The position numbers were made by a program, and so were the translations under genes. A stretch of 64,000 nt of DNA from contig NZ_JAGIQA010000003.1 in the NCBI RefSeq assembly GCF_017814975.1, forward strand, positions 124,001 through 188,000. Direction: 5' to 3'. The first letter of the stretch is position 1. Every line of letters begins with the position of its first letter. The notes beneath the pieces are model-generated. The model searched no databases. It was not told the origin of the DNA and was given only the letters and a program-made list of their open reading frames with translations. This document shows, in pieces, positions 17,297-25,714 of the stretch. The DNA comes from Cupriavidus consociatus (GTDB lineage Bacteria > Pseudomonadota > Gammaproteobacteria > Burkholderiales > Burkholderiaceae).

Positions 17297-18637
17297 ATGA
17301 TCGGGCAACCCACTACCCATCGCGTAATTGCAACGCCCTCGGGCAAGGCATCGCCATCCGGCCTGTACGGCTGGATTGTCTTTGCCCTGAGCTTTGGCCT
17401 GCTGCTGTCGGACTACATGTCCCGCCAGGTACTGAACGCGGTATTCCCGCTGCTGAAGGCCGAGTGGTCGCTGAGTGACACCGAACTTGGTGCACTGGGC
17501 GGCATCGTGGCCCTGATGGTCGGCTTGCTGACGTTCCCGCTGTCTATCCTGGCGGACCGCTGGGGCCGGGTCAGGAGCCTGGTGCTGATGGCGGCGCTAT
17601 GGAGCCTGGCCACGCTGGGCTGCGCACTGGCGAATGGCTTCGGGCAGATGTTCATCGCACGCCTGTGCGTGGGTATCGGCGAGGCGGCCTACGGCAGCGT
17701 CGGCATCGCCGTGGTGCTGTCGGTATTCCCGCGCCACCTGCGGGCGAGCCTGAGTTCGGCCTTTATCGCCGGCGGCGCGTTCGGCTCGGTGCTGGGCATG
17801 GCGCTGGGCGGTGCGTTGTCGGCCCATTTCGGCTGGCGCTGGGCCTTTGCCGGCATGGCGCTGTTCGGGCTGGTGCTGGTGGCGGTGTTCCGCCTGATCG
17901 TGACCGAACCGCGGCTGCAGGCCCGGCGCAAGGCGCTGGGCGAGGACACCGAGACCGCATCGCGCGAGCCCGCCATGGCCCTGCGTGCGCTGCTCGCCGC
18001 CCTGTTCTCGGCGCGCTCGATCCTCTGCGCCTATGTCGGCAGCGCCATGCAACTGCTGGTGATGGGCGCCCTGATCACCTGGATGCCGAGCTACCTGGCG
18101 CGCTACTACGGCATGGCGACGGATCGCGCCGGCGCGGTCGCGGCGGGCTTCGTGCTGGCAGGCGGCATCGGCATGGTGCTGTGCGGGGCGATGACCGACT
18201 GGATCGCCCGCCACGCGCCGCGCCGCAAGTGGGTGGTCGCGGTGGCCTACAGCCTGACCTGCTGCATCCTGCTGTCGGCGGCGTTCCGGCTGCCCGCGGG
18301 CGGCCTGCAACTGGCGCTGATCGGTGCGGGCATGCTGTTTGTCGGCGGCGCCGCCGGCCCCGCCAGCGCCGCCGTCGCCAACCTGACGCGCCCGGCCATC
18401 CACGCCACCGCCTTTGCCACGCTGACGCTGGCCAACAACCTGCTGGGCCTGGCGCCCGGGCCCTTCGTCACCGGCCTGCTCGCCGACCACATCGGCCTGC
18501 GCGGCGCATTGCAGTGGGTGCCGCTGGCATCGCTGGTTGCCGCCGCCGCCTTCCTTGCCGGCCGCCGCTATTACGCAGGCGACCTGCGCCGCCTGGAGTG
18601 CCGGCACGATGCTGCCGCTCCCGCTACTTCTCACTGA
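17297..18637 (+). CDS. MFS permease
   Basis: A 446-residue 12-segment major facilitator. TM1 begins near residue 24 (YGWIVFALSFGLLLSDYMSR). The loop 2-3 signature LADRWGRVRSL is present, and the second half opens near residue 235. The N-terminal motif with DYMSRQVLNAVFPLL resembles organic-acid/aromatic-acid or hexuronate transporters of the MFS. The substrate is unknown. The ATG at 17297 was chosen over the upstream in-frame TTG because GGAAGAG precedes it. The hydrolase gene starts nine bases after its stop, so the two are probably co-transcribed. Confidence 0.85.
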   Translation: MIGQPTTHRVIATPSGKASPSGLYGWIVFALSFGLLLSDYMSRQVLNAVFPLLKAEWSLSDTELGALGGIVALMVGLLTFPLSILADRWGRVRSLVLMAALWSLATLGCALANGFGQMFIARLCVGIGEAAYGSVGIAVVLSVFPRHLRASLSSAFIAGGAFGSVLGMALGGALSAHFGWRWAFAGMALFGLVLVAVFRLIVTEPRLQARRKALGEDTETASREPAMALRALLAALFSARSILCAYVGSAMQLLVMGALITWMPSYLARYYGMATDRAGAVAAGFVLAGGIGMVLCGAMTDWIARHAPRRKWVVAVAYSLTCCILLSAAFRLPAGGLQLALIGAGMLFVGGAAGPASAAVANLTRPAIHATAFATLTLANNLLGLAPGPFVTGLLADHIGLRGALQWVPLASLVAAAAFLAGRRYYAGDLRRLECRHDAAAPATSH

Positions 18638-18646
18638 CCTGAAACC

Positions 18647-19216
18647 ATGAGCCTTTCCCCTGACACCACCGTGCTGCTGGTACCCGGCCTGCGCGACCAC
18701 GTTGCCGAGCACTGGCAGACCCTGCTCCAGGCGCAGTTGCCCAACGCACGCTCGGTGCCGCCGCTGGAGCACGACAAGCTCAGCCGCGATGCCCGCGTCG
18801 CCGCGCTGGACGCCGCCCTGGCCGGGATCGACGGCCCGGTCGTGCTGGTCGCGCATAGCGCCGGCGTCATGATCACCGCGCACTGGGCCGCACAACACCG
18901 CCGCGAGATCCGCGGCGCACTGCTGGCCACGCCCGCCGACCTCGAATCCCCCATGCCGGCGGGCTACCCGGACATCGCCACGCTGGCGCAGCACGGCTGG
19001 CTGCCGATTCCCAGGAGTCCCCTGCCCTTCCCGACCATCCTCGCCGCCAGCCGCAACGATCCGCTGGCGACCTACCAGCGCGCCGCGGAAATGGCCGGCG
19101 ACTGGGGCAGCAGGCTGGTCGACCTGGGCGAAGTCGGCCACCTCAATCCCGCCGCGGGCTACGGCCCATGGCCGCGCGCGACCGCGTTGATTGACGAGTT
19201 GCTGCGCGCCGGCTGA
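18647..19216 (+). CDS. RBBP9/YdeN-type alpha/beta hydrolase
   Basis: A 189-residue small serine hydrolase of the RBBP9 family. It opens with the strand TVLLVPGLRDHVAEHWQ, carries the nucleophile elbow VAHSAGV near residue 67 and an acid in ASRNDPLAT, and ends with the catalytic histidine in GEVGHLNPAAGYG. It is cytoplasmic (no signal). The physiological substrate of this family is not known. Located nine bases after the MFS gene, so possibly a partner acting on the imported compound; that is inference from spacing only. Confidence 0.85.
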   Translation: MSLSPDTTVLLVPGLRDHVAEHWQTLLQAQLPNARSVPPLEHDKLSRDARVAALDAALAGIDGPVVLVAHSAGVMITAHWAAQHRREIRGALLATPADLESPMPAGYPDIATLAQHGWLPIPRSPLPFPTILAASRNDPLATYQRAAEMAGDWGSRLVDLGEVGHLNPAAGYGPWPRATALIDELLRAG

Positions 19217-19308
19217 CCCAGCGCATTGATTTGCAGTACCCGGCAATACCAAAGCAGACGGAAATATCCGCATCTCAACAACCAAAGGAAACAAGTGGAG
19301 AAGAATCC

Positions 19309-20475
19309 ATGAAGATCAGGACCCTGGCTGCGGCCGCGGCGCTAGCCTGCTCGGGCAGCGCCCTCGCGCAGTCATCGACCGTCACGCTGTATGGCGTGGT
19401 GGACATCAACGTCGAATACGCCAACCATGTTGGCGCGGTGCCAGTGGCGGGCAACCAGTTCAACCGCGGCCCCGCAAACGACGTCTACCGCATGAACTCG
19501 GGCGGCATCTCCGGCTCGCGCTGGGGCATGCGCGGCACCGAGGATCTCGGCGGTGGCCTGAAAGGGCTGTTCGTGCTGGAAAGCGGCTTTAACCTCGATA
19601 CCGGCACGATGCAGCAAAGCAACCGCCTGTTCGGCCGCCAGGCCTTTGTCGGCCTGCAGAAGGCAGGCATCGGCCAGATCAGCCTGGGCCGCCAGTACAC
19701 CTCGATGTTCGAGGCGCTGGCGAACTTCTCGCCGGCCGCCTATGCCACCCAGTACGAGCCGGTGGTGCTGCAGTCCGGCCCGAACTTCCGCGCCGACAAC
19801 ACCGTCAAGTACACCGGCCAGTTCGGCCCGGTCACGGCGCTGGCGCACTGGTCCTTCGGCACCGGCCTGGCCCTGCCTGCGACCGTGGGTATCGCCACGC
19901 CGATCGGCGGCAACGGCGAAGTGCCCGGGCAGTTCCGGCGCGACACCGCCTGGGGCGCCGCGGTGGCCTACCAGGGCGGTCCGTTTGGCGTGACCTTCGG
20001 CTACGACCAGTGGAACCCGACCATCGGCACGAGCAACGGCGAGGTCAAGAAGGCCGTGGTCGGCGCGAGCTATTCGTATGGCCCGGCAAAGATCATGGGC
20101 GGCTATCGCTGGGGCCAGAACAAGAACGCGGCGGACGTGGTGATCCAGCGCGACGATTTCTACTGGATCGGCGGCACCTACCAGGTCACCCCGGCCATCG
20201 GCCTGACGCTCGAATACGCCTACGACAACGTCAAGACCCTGTACGGCGATACCCATGTCCCCAACCCGTGGCAGGTCGCCTTCATCGCCAACTACGCCTT
20301 CTCCAAGCGTACCGACGTGTACCTGACCACGGCCTACGCCAAGAACGCCGGCCTGATGCTGGAATCGCTGGCCACGGCCTACGCCAACAGCCTGTCGCTG
20401 GGCAACAGCTACGCGCTGGCCAACGGACAAAGCAACATGTTCGGCGCGGCAGTGGGCATCCGCCACAAGTTCTGA
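19309..20475 (+). CDS. outer-membrane porin (Gram-negative porin, OmpC/Bp-type)
   Basis: A 388-residue trimeric-porin-family protein. The signal peptide is KIRTLAAAAALACSGSALAQ. The mature start SSTVTLYGVVDINVEYA is the hallmark of betaproteobacterial porins. SRWGMRGTEDLGGGLKGLF and the LFGRQAFVGLQ-like strand follow, and the end is AAVGIRHKF with the C-terminal phenylalanine required for outer-membrane assembly. It forms a diffusion channel for small solutes. GGAG precedes the ATG at 19309; the frame is open further upstream but without a signal peptide. A strong terminator follows at 20517. Confidence 0.95.
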   Translation: MKIRTLAAAAALACSGSALAQSSTVTLYGVVDINVEYANHVGAVPVAGNQFNRGPANDVYRMNSGGISGSRWGMRGTEDLGGGLKGLFVLESGFNLDTGTMQQSNRLFGRQAFVGLQKAGIGQISLGRQYTSMFEALANFSPAAYATQYEPVVLQSGPNFRADNTVKYTGQFGPVTALAHWSFGTGLALPATVGIATPIGGNGEVPGQFRRDTAWGAAVAYQGGPFGVTFGYDQWNPTIGTSNGEVKKAVVGASYSYGPAKIMGGYRWGQNKNAADVVIQRDDFYWIGGTYQVTPAIGLTLEYAYDNVKTLYGDTHVPNPWQVAFIANYAFSKRTDVYLTTAYAKNAGLMLESLATAYANSLSLGNSYALANGQSNMFGAAVGIRHKF

Positions 20476-20516
20476 CAACGCGTCTCGCGGCATCGATCCT
20501 GCAACCGATGCTCTTT

Positions 20517-20553
20517 GCGGCCGCCCGGGTTCCGGGACGGCCGCTTTTTTTTT
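20517..20553 (+). terminator. rho-independent terminator after the porin gene
   Basis: GCGGCCG (20517-20523) and CGGCCGC (20538-20544) form a perfect 7-bp stem, extended inside by CCCGG/CCGGG, followed by nine T residues (20545-20553). It is the strongest intrinsic terminator in the window. Confidence 0.95.
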
Positions 20554-20603
20554 GACGGTGGAACTTGACGATGGAAATGCAGCGCGCGCCTTGCGCGCGC
20601 CGC

Positions 20604-21437
20604 CTATCGGCGCAGGAAGCCGTGGACGATGCCGGCCGCGTGCTCCGGCCCGGTCACCAGGAAGAGGTGGCCATCATCGACCATGCGCAGCGTCGAGTCA
20701 GGAATGCGGGCGGCCAGGATCCTGGCATTGACCGCGGGAACGATCGGATCGTCTGTGCCGTGCATGACCAGCGTAGGCTGGCGCAGCGCGCCCAGCCACG
20801 GCAGGCTGCTCCAGCCCCATGCCGCGAGCAGCTGGTAGAGATAGCCGCGGCCGGGCGGCGGCTGCATGTGCCGGCCGTGTTCGTCGAGCAGGGAAGGATC
20901 GTGGCGGAAAGCGCCGCCGTAGAGGTCGGCGCCGACGCGGCGGAGGTATTGCGGATCGGTATAGCGGCGCACGCCGATCATCCTGGCGAGTACCGACAGG
21001 CGACCCGGCACCATGATCACGCCGGGCGACGTGGCCGCCAGCACCAGGCGCCGGCACCGCGACGCATAAAGACGGGCGAACTCCTGCGCCAGCGCCCCAC
21101 CCCACGACACGCCCAGCGCATCGACCTGGCCCGTATAGCCAAGGTGCGACAGCAGGCGGTCGGCCAGCACGCATAGACTGGAAAAGCGGTACGGCACCAT
21201 CGGCGCGGGCGAGCCGCCGGCGCCGGGAACGTCGAAAAGAATGACTTCGATGCCCGGGAGGGCATCGACAAAGGGGGCGAGCAGTTCGAGATTGGCGCCG
21301 ATGCCGTTGAAGATCAGCAGCGGCGGCCCGGTATCGCTGCCGGGCCGGATGCCGGCCCGCACGACCTGGCCGTCCAGGTCGACGGTCAGCACCTGCAGCG
21401 TTTGGCCGGCATGCGTGCCGGCGTCTGTTGTTGTCAT
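20604..21437 (-). CDS. phaZ: intracellular PHA depolymerase, medium-chain-length type
   Basis: A 277-residue alpha/beta hydrolase that matches, segment by segment, my memory of the Pseudomonas mcl-PHA depolymerase PhaZ: PLLIFNGIGANLELL, then VILFDVPGAGGS, the nucleophile elbow LGVSWGGALAQEFA, MVPGRLSVLARMIGVRRY, LYGGAFRHDP, YLYQLLAAWGWSS and the histidine in DDGHLFLVTGPE. It would release 3-hydroxy acids from stored polymer in the cytoplasm. The ATG at 21437 has AGGA eight bases upstream; the longer frame is a non-coding extension. It is the last gene of the hydratase-synthase-phasin-depolymerase series. Confidence 0.85.
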   Translation of the reverse strand: MTTTDAGTHAGQTLQVLTVDLDGQVVRAGIRPGSDTGPPLLIFNGIGANLELLAPFVDALPGIEVILFDVPGAGGSPAPMVPYRFSSLCVLADRLLSHLGYTGQVDALGVSWGGALAQEFARLYASRCRRLVLAATSPGVIMVPGRLSVLARMIGVRRYTDPQYLRRVGADLYGGAFRHDPSLLDEHGRHMQPPPGRGYLYQLLAAWGWSSLPWLGALRQPTLVMHGTDDPIVPAVNARILAARIPDSTLRMVDDGHLFLVTGPEHAAGIVHGFLRR

Positions 21438-21496
21438 CAGCTTGTCCTGGAGAGTGCACACGGGCATGGCCGGCGCGCGGCCATGCCCGTCGCAAT

Positions 21497-21928
21497 TTAT
21501 TGCTTCGGGCGCAGAATCCCCTTCACCTCCTCCACATTCTCGGCGAGGCGGCGTCCGACCACGGTAATGCTGTCTGCCTGCGCCTTGTACAGCGTGTCGG
21601 TCAGGCCGCGCACGCCGGCAACCGCCTTCTGCAGCGAGCGCGGCAGCGCTTCCGCCAGCTTCGCGGGGGCCTTGCCATCGGCAGCCTGGCCGCCGCGCGA
21701 CAACGCCTGCAGGTCGGCGGCGGCGTCGCACAGGAACTCGGCCTGCTGGCGTACCAGCGATTGCAGGCCTCCCAGCAGCATGACGTTGACGCTGGCAAGC
21801 GCCTCGATGTCCTTGCGGCGCGATTCCAGGACCGCGGCCGGGTCCAGGCGGTTGTTGCGCACGAAGTCGAACAGCTTCTTGTGCGGGGCCTGCGCGGCCG
21901 ATGCGCCTGCGGTATTGGTCGATTCCAT
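21497..21928 (-). CDS. phasin-family granule protein
   Basis: A 143-residue phasin-like protein: helical, without membrane segments, with LFDFVRNNRLDPAAVLESRRKDIEAL, ASVNVMLLGGLQSLVRQQ and a C-terminal helix AQADSITVVGRRLAENVEEV. These match phasin (Phasin_2/PhaP-like) amphipathic helices that coat PHA granules and limit coalescence. Length is typical for small phasins. It lies between the PHA synthase and the depolymerase on the same strand (79 bases after phaC, 59 before phaZ). It is not the classical 190-residue PhaP1. Confidence 0.8.
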   Translation of the reverse strand: MESTNTAGASAAQAPHKKLFDFVRNNRLDPAAVLESRRKDIEALASVNVMLLGGLQSLVRQQAEFLCDAAADLQALSRGGQAADGKAPAKLAEALPRSLQKAVAGVRGLTDTLYKAQADSITVVGRRLAENVEEVKGILRPKQ

Positions 21929-22007
21929 ATTGCTTTCTCCTGACAGTTGGTTGGGAATTCAGATTGCGTTGTTGCGGTGTTGCGATGTTGAGGCGTCACG
22001 CCAGGCG

Positions 22008-23678
22008 CTACGCCTCGGTCACATAGCGGCCCGGCGCTTCGCCGCAGGGGGCGAAACGCAGGCTGCCAGGCGCAGCGGGCGCATTGCGCTTCGGGCCGGA
22101 GCGCTTCTTCAGCCACTGGGTCCAGTGCGCCCACCACGAGCCCTGCTCGGCGGTCGCGCCATCCAGCCAGGTCTCGGGCTCCGCATCGGGCGTGCCGTTG
22201 CAGAAATACTTCGCCTTGGGATTGCCCGGCGGATTGACCAGGCTTTGCACGTGGCCGCTGGAACTCAGCACGAACTCGGTGCGCCCGCCGAACGCTTGCG
22301 CCGAGCGGTACACCGCCTTCCACGGCGTGATGTGGTCGGTCATGCCAGCCAGCACGTACTTGTCGCAGTCCACGTCGGACAGCGAAATGGCGTGGCCGAG
22401 CACCTGCAGCGCGCCCGGCGTGGCCAGCTGGTTCAACGTCAGCATGTCCAGGAACTGGCCATGCAGGCCGGCCGGCAGGCGCGTGGTGTCGTTGTTCCAG
22501 TAGAGGACGTCGAACGCGGGCGGCGCATTGCCAAGCAGGTAGTTGTTGACCCAGTAATTCCACACCAGGTCGTTGGGGCGCAGCCACGCAAAGACCCGGC
22601 CCAGCGTCTCGCCGTCGAGCACGCCGCGCGACGCGCTGCCGTGCCGCGCCGCCGTGACCGCCTCGGGCGTGCTGAACAGCCCGAGTTGCGACTCGGCATC
22701 GAGGCCGAACACCGCCACCATCAGCGTGACGGCATGCACCAGCTTCTCGCCGCTGGCTGCGCAATAGCCCAGCAGCGCCGCCATCGTCATCGCACCGGAG
22801 CAGGCACCATGCAGGTTGACATCGGCACTGCCGGTGATATCGCGTATCACATGGATCGCTTCGACCAGCGCGCCGACATAGGTATCGAGATTCCAGTCGC
22901 GCTGCGCCGCCGTGGGATTGCGCCAGCTGACCACGAAGACCTGGAGCCCCTGGCTCAGCATGTACTCAACCATGCTCTTGCCCCGCGCAAGGTCGAATAC
23001 GTAGAACTTGTTGACCTGCGGCGGCACGATCAGCTGGGGCCGGGCATGCACTTTCGCGGTGGTCGGGGCGTACTGGATCAGCTCCAGCACTTCATTGCGG
23101 AACACCACCGCGCCAGGCGTGGTGGCCAGGTTCGTGCCGACGCTGAATGCGTCCTTGTCGACCTGCGCGGGCATGCCGCCGTTGGTCAGGACATCGCTGG
23201 CCAGGTTGAACATGCCGCTGACCAGGTTCATGCCGCACGACTCGAAGGTCTTGCGCAGCGCCGCCGGGTTGCCCGCCAGGGTGTTGGTCGGCGCCAGTGC
23301 GTCGGCCAGCAGCGACATGAAGTATTGCGCGCGATGCTTGCTGCGCGGATCCATCACCGAACGCCGCACCGTGCCCTCGAGCGCGTCGCGCCAGGCCTGG
23401 TAGCCCTGCAGCGACATCCGGAACAGCGGAAGGTCGCGCCAGGCGTCGTCGCTGAATCTGCGGTCGCGTGCCGACGGCATCGGTGCCGAGCCGTCCAGCA
23501 CGCTGACCAGGTCATGGGTGAGCTGCGCCTGCTGCTCGAGCACCAGCACCGGCTCCTGCACGCACTGTGCGCCGATCTGCCGGGCGGCCGTGATGAAATC
23601 CTCGGGACGGATCCCGACAAAGGGATTGGGTCCTGCCAGAAAATCGGTTGGCGCCTCCATGTTGGCTGTACTTGTCAT
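22008..23678 (-). CDS. phaC: PHA synthase of class II (mcl) type
   Basis: A 556-residue poly(3-hydroxyalkanoate) synthase. Long stretches match Pseudomonas class II PhaC rather than class I: RDRRFSDDAW, APTNTLAGNPAA, SWRNPTAAQRDWNLDTY, FAWLRPNDLVWNYWVNNYLL, VLYWNNDTTRLP and SSSGHVQSLVNPPGNPKAKY. The catalytic triad is visible: Cys293 in GACSGA, Asp448 in GMTDHITPW and His476. The last residue of the lipase-like box is alanine where GACSGG is usual. It polymerises (R)-3-hydroxyacyl-CoA on the granule surface. AGGAG lies seven bases before the ATG at 23678. It corresponds in type to the second synthase (phaC2) of Cupriavidus, to my recollection. Confidence 0.93.
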   Translation of the reverse strand: MTSTANMEAPTDFLAGPNPFVGIRPEDFITAARQIGAQCVQEPVLVLEQQAQLTHDLVSVLDGSAPMPSARDRRFSDDAWRDLPLFRMSLQGYQAWRDALEGTVRRSVMDPRSKHRAQYFMSLLADALAPTNTLAGNPAALRKTFESCGMNLVSGMFNLASDVLTNGGMPAQVDKDAFSVGTNLATTPGAVVFRNEVLELIQYAPTTAKVHARPQLIVPPQVNKFYVFDLARGKSMVEYMLSQGLQVFVVSWRNPTAAQRDWNLDTYVGALVEAIHVIRDITGSADVNLHGACSGAMTMAALLGYCAASGEKLVHAVTLMVAVFGLDAESQLGLFSTPEAVTAARHGSASRGVLDGETLGRVFAWLRPNDLVWNYWVNNYLLGNAPPAFDVLYWNNDTTRLPAGLHGQFLDMLTLNQLATPGALQVLGHAISLSDVDCDKYVLAGMTDHITPWKAVYRSAQAFGGRTEFVLSSSGHVQSLVNPPGNPKAKYFCNGTPDAEPETWLDGATAEQGSWWAHWTQWLKKRSGPKRNAPAAPGSLRFAPCGEAPGRYVTEA

Positions 23679-23726
23679 TCTGCTTCTCCTGTCTCTTGCT
23701 TTCCTGCTTCTGCTATTGCTGCTTCT

Positions 23727-24191
23727 TCACGCCATGACAAGCGCCAGGGCTTCGGCCACCATGGCCGGCTTGGCTTCGCCCTCGATTTCCATCGTGTTTT
23801 CCGTGCGCAACAGCACGCGGCCGTCGCCCTTGCTGTCGGCTGACATCAGCCGGACGCGATTGCGCACGCGTGCCCCGGCCTTGACCGGCGCCAGGAAGCG
23901 CGTCTTCTCCACGCCATAGTTGACCGCGGCGCGCGCATCCGCAGGCACCACGCCCATGTCGACCAGCTTTCCTGCCAGCAGCGACAGCGTCAGATAGCCG
24001 TGCGCGATGGTGCCGCCGAACGGGCTCTCCCGGCGCGCGCGCTCCACGTCCACGTGGATCCACTGCTGGTCCCCGGTGCATTGCGCGAATGCATCGATAC
24101 GCGCCTGGTCCACTTCCATCCACGCCGACACGCCGAGTTCCTTGCCGACGAATGCGCCGAGCGTGCTCATGCTGTAGCCTTCAATTGCCAT
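23727..24191 (-). CDS. MaoC-like (R)-specific enoyl-CoA hydratase
   Basis: A 154-residue hot-dog-fold hydratase. The hydratase-2 signature is clear: FAQCTGDQQWIHVDVERA, then SPFGGTIAHGYLTLSLL, with the catalytic Asp and His in TGDQQWIH. It resembles NodN/MaoC hydratases and, by position 48 bases upstream of phaC, probably serves as a PhaJ-type supplier of (R)-3-hydroxyacyl-CoA from beta-oxidation intermediates. That assignment to PHA supply is from context. It is the first gene of the minus-strand PHA cluster, and about 460 bases of gene-free sequence lie upstream. Confidence 0.8.
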   Translation of the reverse strand: MAIEGYSMSTLGAFVGKELGVSAWMEVDQARIDAFAQCTGDQQWIHVDVERARRESPFGGTIAHGYLTLSLLAGKLVDMGVVPADARAAVNYGVEKTRFLAPVKAGARVRNRVRLMSADSKGDGRVLLRTENTMEIEGEAKPAMVAEALALVMA

Positions 24192-24649
24192 ATGTTTCCT
24201 TGCTTACCGTGGTTATCCGTGCATACCGACCGTTTCGGACGCACGCTTGTCTGTCTGTCGCATCGTAGGGGCGCGGCGCGCAAAGACAGCTACCAAAACC
24301 GGCCCAATTGCTGACAATGCTTGCCTGCTTTGCAGGGCCGTGGCATGGCGCGCGTGCAATGCGCAGCCGCGGGCGCACGGAATGGCAGGATTTGTCAGTC
24401 AGGCGGCCGGCATTGCCAGCCCGGTGCGGCGCCGCAGGAAGCGGAATTTGCTGGATTGGGGGTGCGGCGGAGGGACTCGGTGCGGCCAGTCAGAAGAAGT
24501 GCTGTCGGCCAGCATCGCCTTCTTGGCGCGACGAAGCGAAGGGGCCGTGCTCAGTAAACTTTCTGCCAATCGTCCAGGTGGCGTTTGATGGCACCTTTCA
24601 GATCTCGATGGCTTGAAGTCACTTCGACGAGATGAACTTGAGGAAAGCG
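24192..24649. other. gene-free spacer upstream of the PHA cluster
   Basis: About 460 bases between the hydratase start and the LysR stop. Open frames of up to 113 codons on both strands have no domain character and no ribosome binding site. The PHA-cluster promoter should lie in its left part, but I could not pick out a clear -35/-10 pair. No RNA gene or terminator was recognised. Confidence 0.4.
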
Positions 24650-25549
24650 CTACAGACGATCTCGCACGCCAAGCTGTTCGAGCAGCCACTGGACGAATGC
24701 GCTGACCTTGTGCAAATGCGCTTCGTTCTGCCGGAAAGAAAGGAAATGGGTCTCACGCGCAACGTGCTCGAACTCTTCCTCGCCCAGTGCAATCAGGTCG
24801 CCCTTTGACAGCTCCCGCTCTGCCAGCCGGATGCTCTCCAAAGCGATGCCCATGCCATCGACCGCTGCAGAGATGGCAAGCGCCCCCCGGTCGAATGACG
24901 CCCGCGGTCGCGTCGGGCAGACCATGCCGTTAGCACCAAACCAATCTGCCCAGGTCACCCGGCTCAGTTGCGAATCAATCAGCGGAAGCTTTTCCATCTG
25001 AGTGCGCAAGGACTCCTTTGCATCGAGCAGCGAAGGCGAACATAGCGGGAGGATGCGCTCCATTCCCAAGGGACGAACGATAAGGCCCGCGCGGGAATGC
25101 GCCGAACCGTACGTAATGGCAACGTCCACTTCGCGGGCGCGCGTCAGGTCGATCGCTTCGGCCCCCGACGACAGCCGGATCGTGATGTCGCCATGCGTCT
25201 GCATGAACTGCGGCAACCGAGGACCGAGCCATTTCACGGCAAAACTGGGCGCGCAGTAGACCGCAAGCACTTGCGATTGAGGCGCGAGCGCGACCTCATT
25301 GCAAGCGGCCTCGATCACATCGAAAACACGCGACAGGCTTTCCTGCAGGCGCTTGCCTTCCGGTGTCAGCTCAACGCGGCGCGTGCGCCGGTCAAAAAGC
25401 CTTCGTCCGAAGTACTCCTCCAATTCCTTGACCTGGTGGCTGATCGCCGATTGCGTCAGGCAAAGCTCCTTGGCGGCGAGCGTGAAGCTCTCCAGTCGTG
25501 CTGCAGCCTCGAAGGCGCGAAGCAGCACAAAGTTTGGAACACGTCTCAT
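24650..25549 (-). CDS. LysR-family regulator (GcvA-like)
   Basis: A 299-residue LysR protein of the GcvA subgroup: N-terminus RRVPNFVLLRAFEAAARLESF, HTH AAKELCLTQSAISHQVKELE and YFGRRLFDRRTRRVELTPEG. The effector domain contains VAVYCAPSFAVKWLGPRLPQ-like sequence, and near the C-terminus ISAAVDGMGIALESIRLAE. It is divergent from the class II aldolase gene (166-base intergenic region), which is therefore its most likely target. An inverted repeat with GTTCATG arms lies 25 bases upstream of its start. Ligand unknown. Confidence 0.9.
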   Translation of the reverse strand: MRRVPNFVLLRAFEAAARLESFTLAAKELCLTQSAISHQVKELEEYFGRRLFDRRTRRVELTPEGKRLQESLSRVFDVIEAACNEVALAPQSQVLAVYCAPSFAVKWLGPRLPQFMQTHGDITIRLSSGAEAIDLTRAREVDVAITYGSAHSRAGLIVRPLGMERILPLCSPSLLDAKESLRTQMEKLPLIDSQLSRVTWADWFGANGMVCPTRPRASFDRGALAISAAVDGMGIALESIRLAERELSKGDLIALGEEEFEHVARETHFLSFRQNEAHLHKVSAFVQWLLEQLGVRDRL

Positions 25550-25573
25550 CGCAGAGCTTTATACATGAGTGTG

Positions 25574-25591
25574 GTTCATGCTTTCATGAAC
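25574..25591. promoter_or_regulatory. inverted repeat between LysR and aldolase genes
   Basis: GTTCATG (25574-25580) and CATGAAC (25585-25591) are perfect 7-bp arms with spacer CTTT. The site lies 25 bases upstream of the LysR start and 124 upstream of the aldolase start, where an autoregulatory LysR operator would be expected. No other role for it is evident. Confidence 0.5.
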
Positions 25592-25714
25592 ACCCATCGT
25601 TTGTCAATCAACTTCCTCGCGACGACTATGAAGGCGTACCGCAGGCGTCCCGCCATGAAACGCGCGTCTTGCGAACACCAACCAGTCCTTACACATTTCT
25701 ACCGAGGAGTCGAC

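Noticed and set aside
17597-19294. 565-codon minus-strand frame opposite the MFS and RBBP9-like genes
   Set aside because: Glutamine/arginine/histidine-rich shadow of two real plus-strand genes.
21402-23843. 813-codon plus-strand frame opposite the PHA synthase and phasin
   Set aside because: Antisense shadow; no domain and no ribosome binding site, while the minus strand codes a clear PHA synthase.
24247-24616. Overlapping frames in the spacer upstream of the PHA cluster, considered as a transposase remnant
   Set aside because: No transposase motif, terminal inverted repeat or target duplication could be seen.
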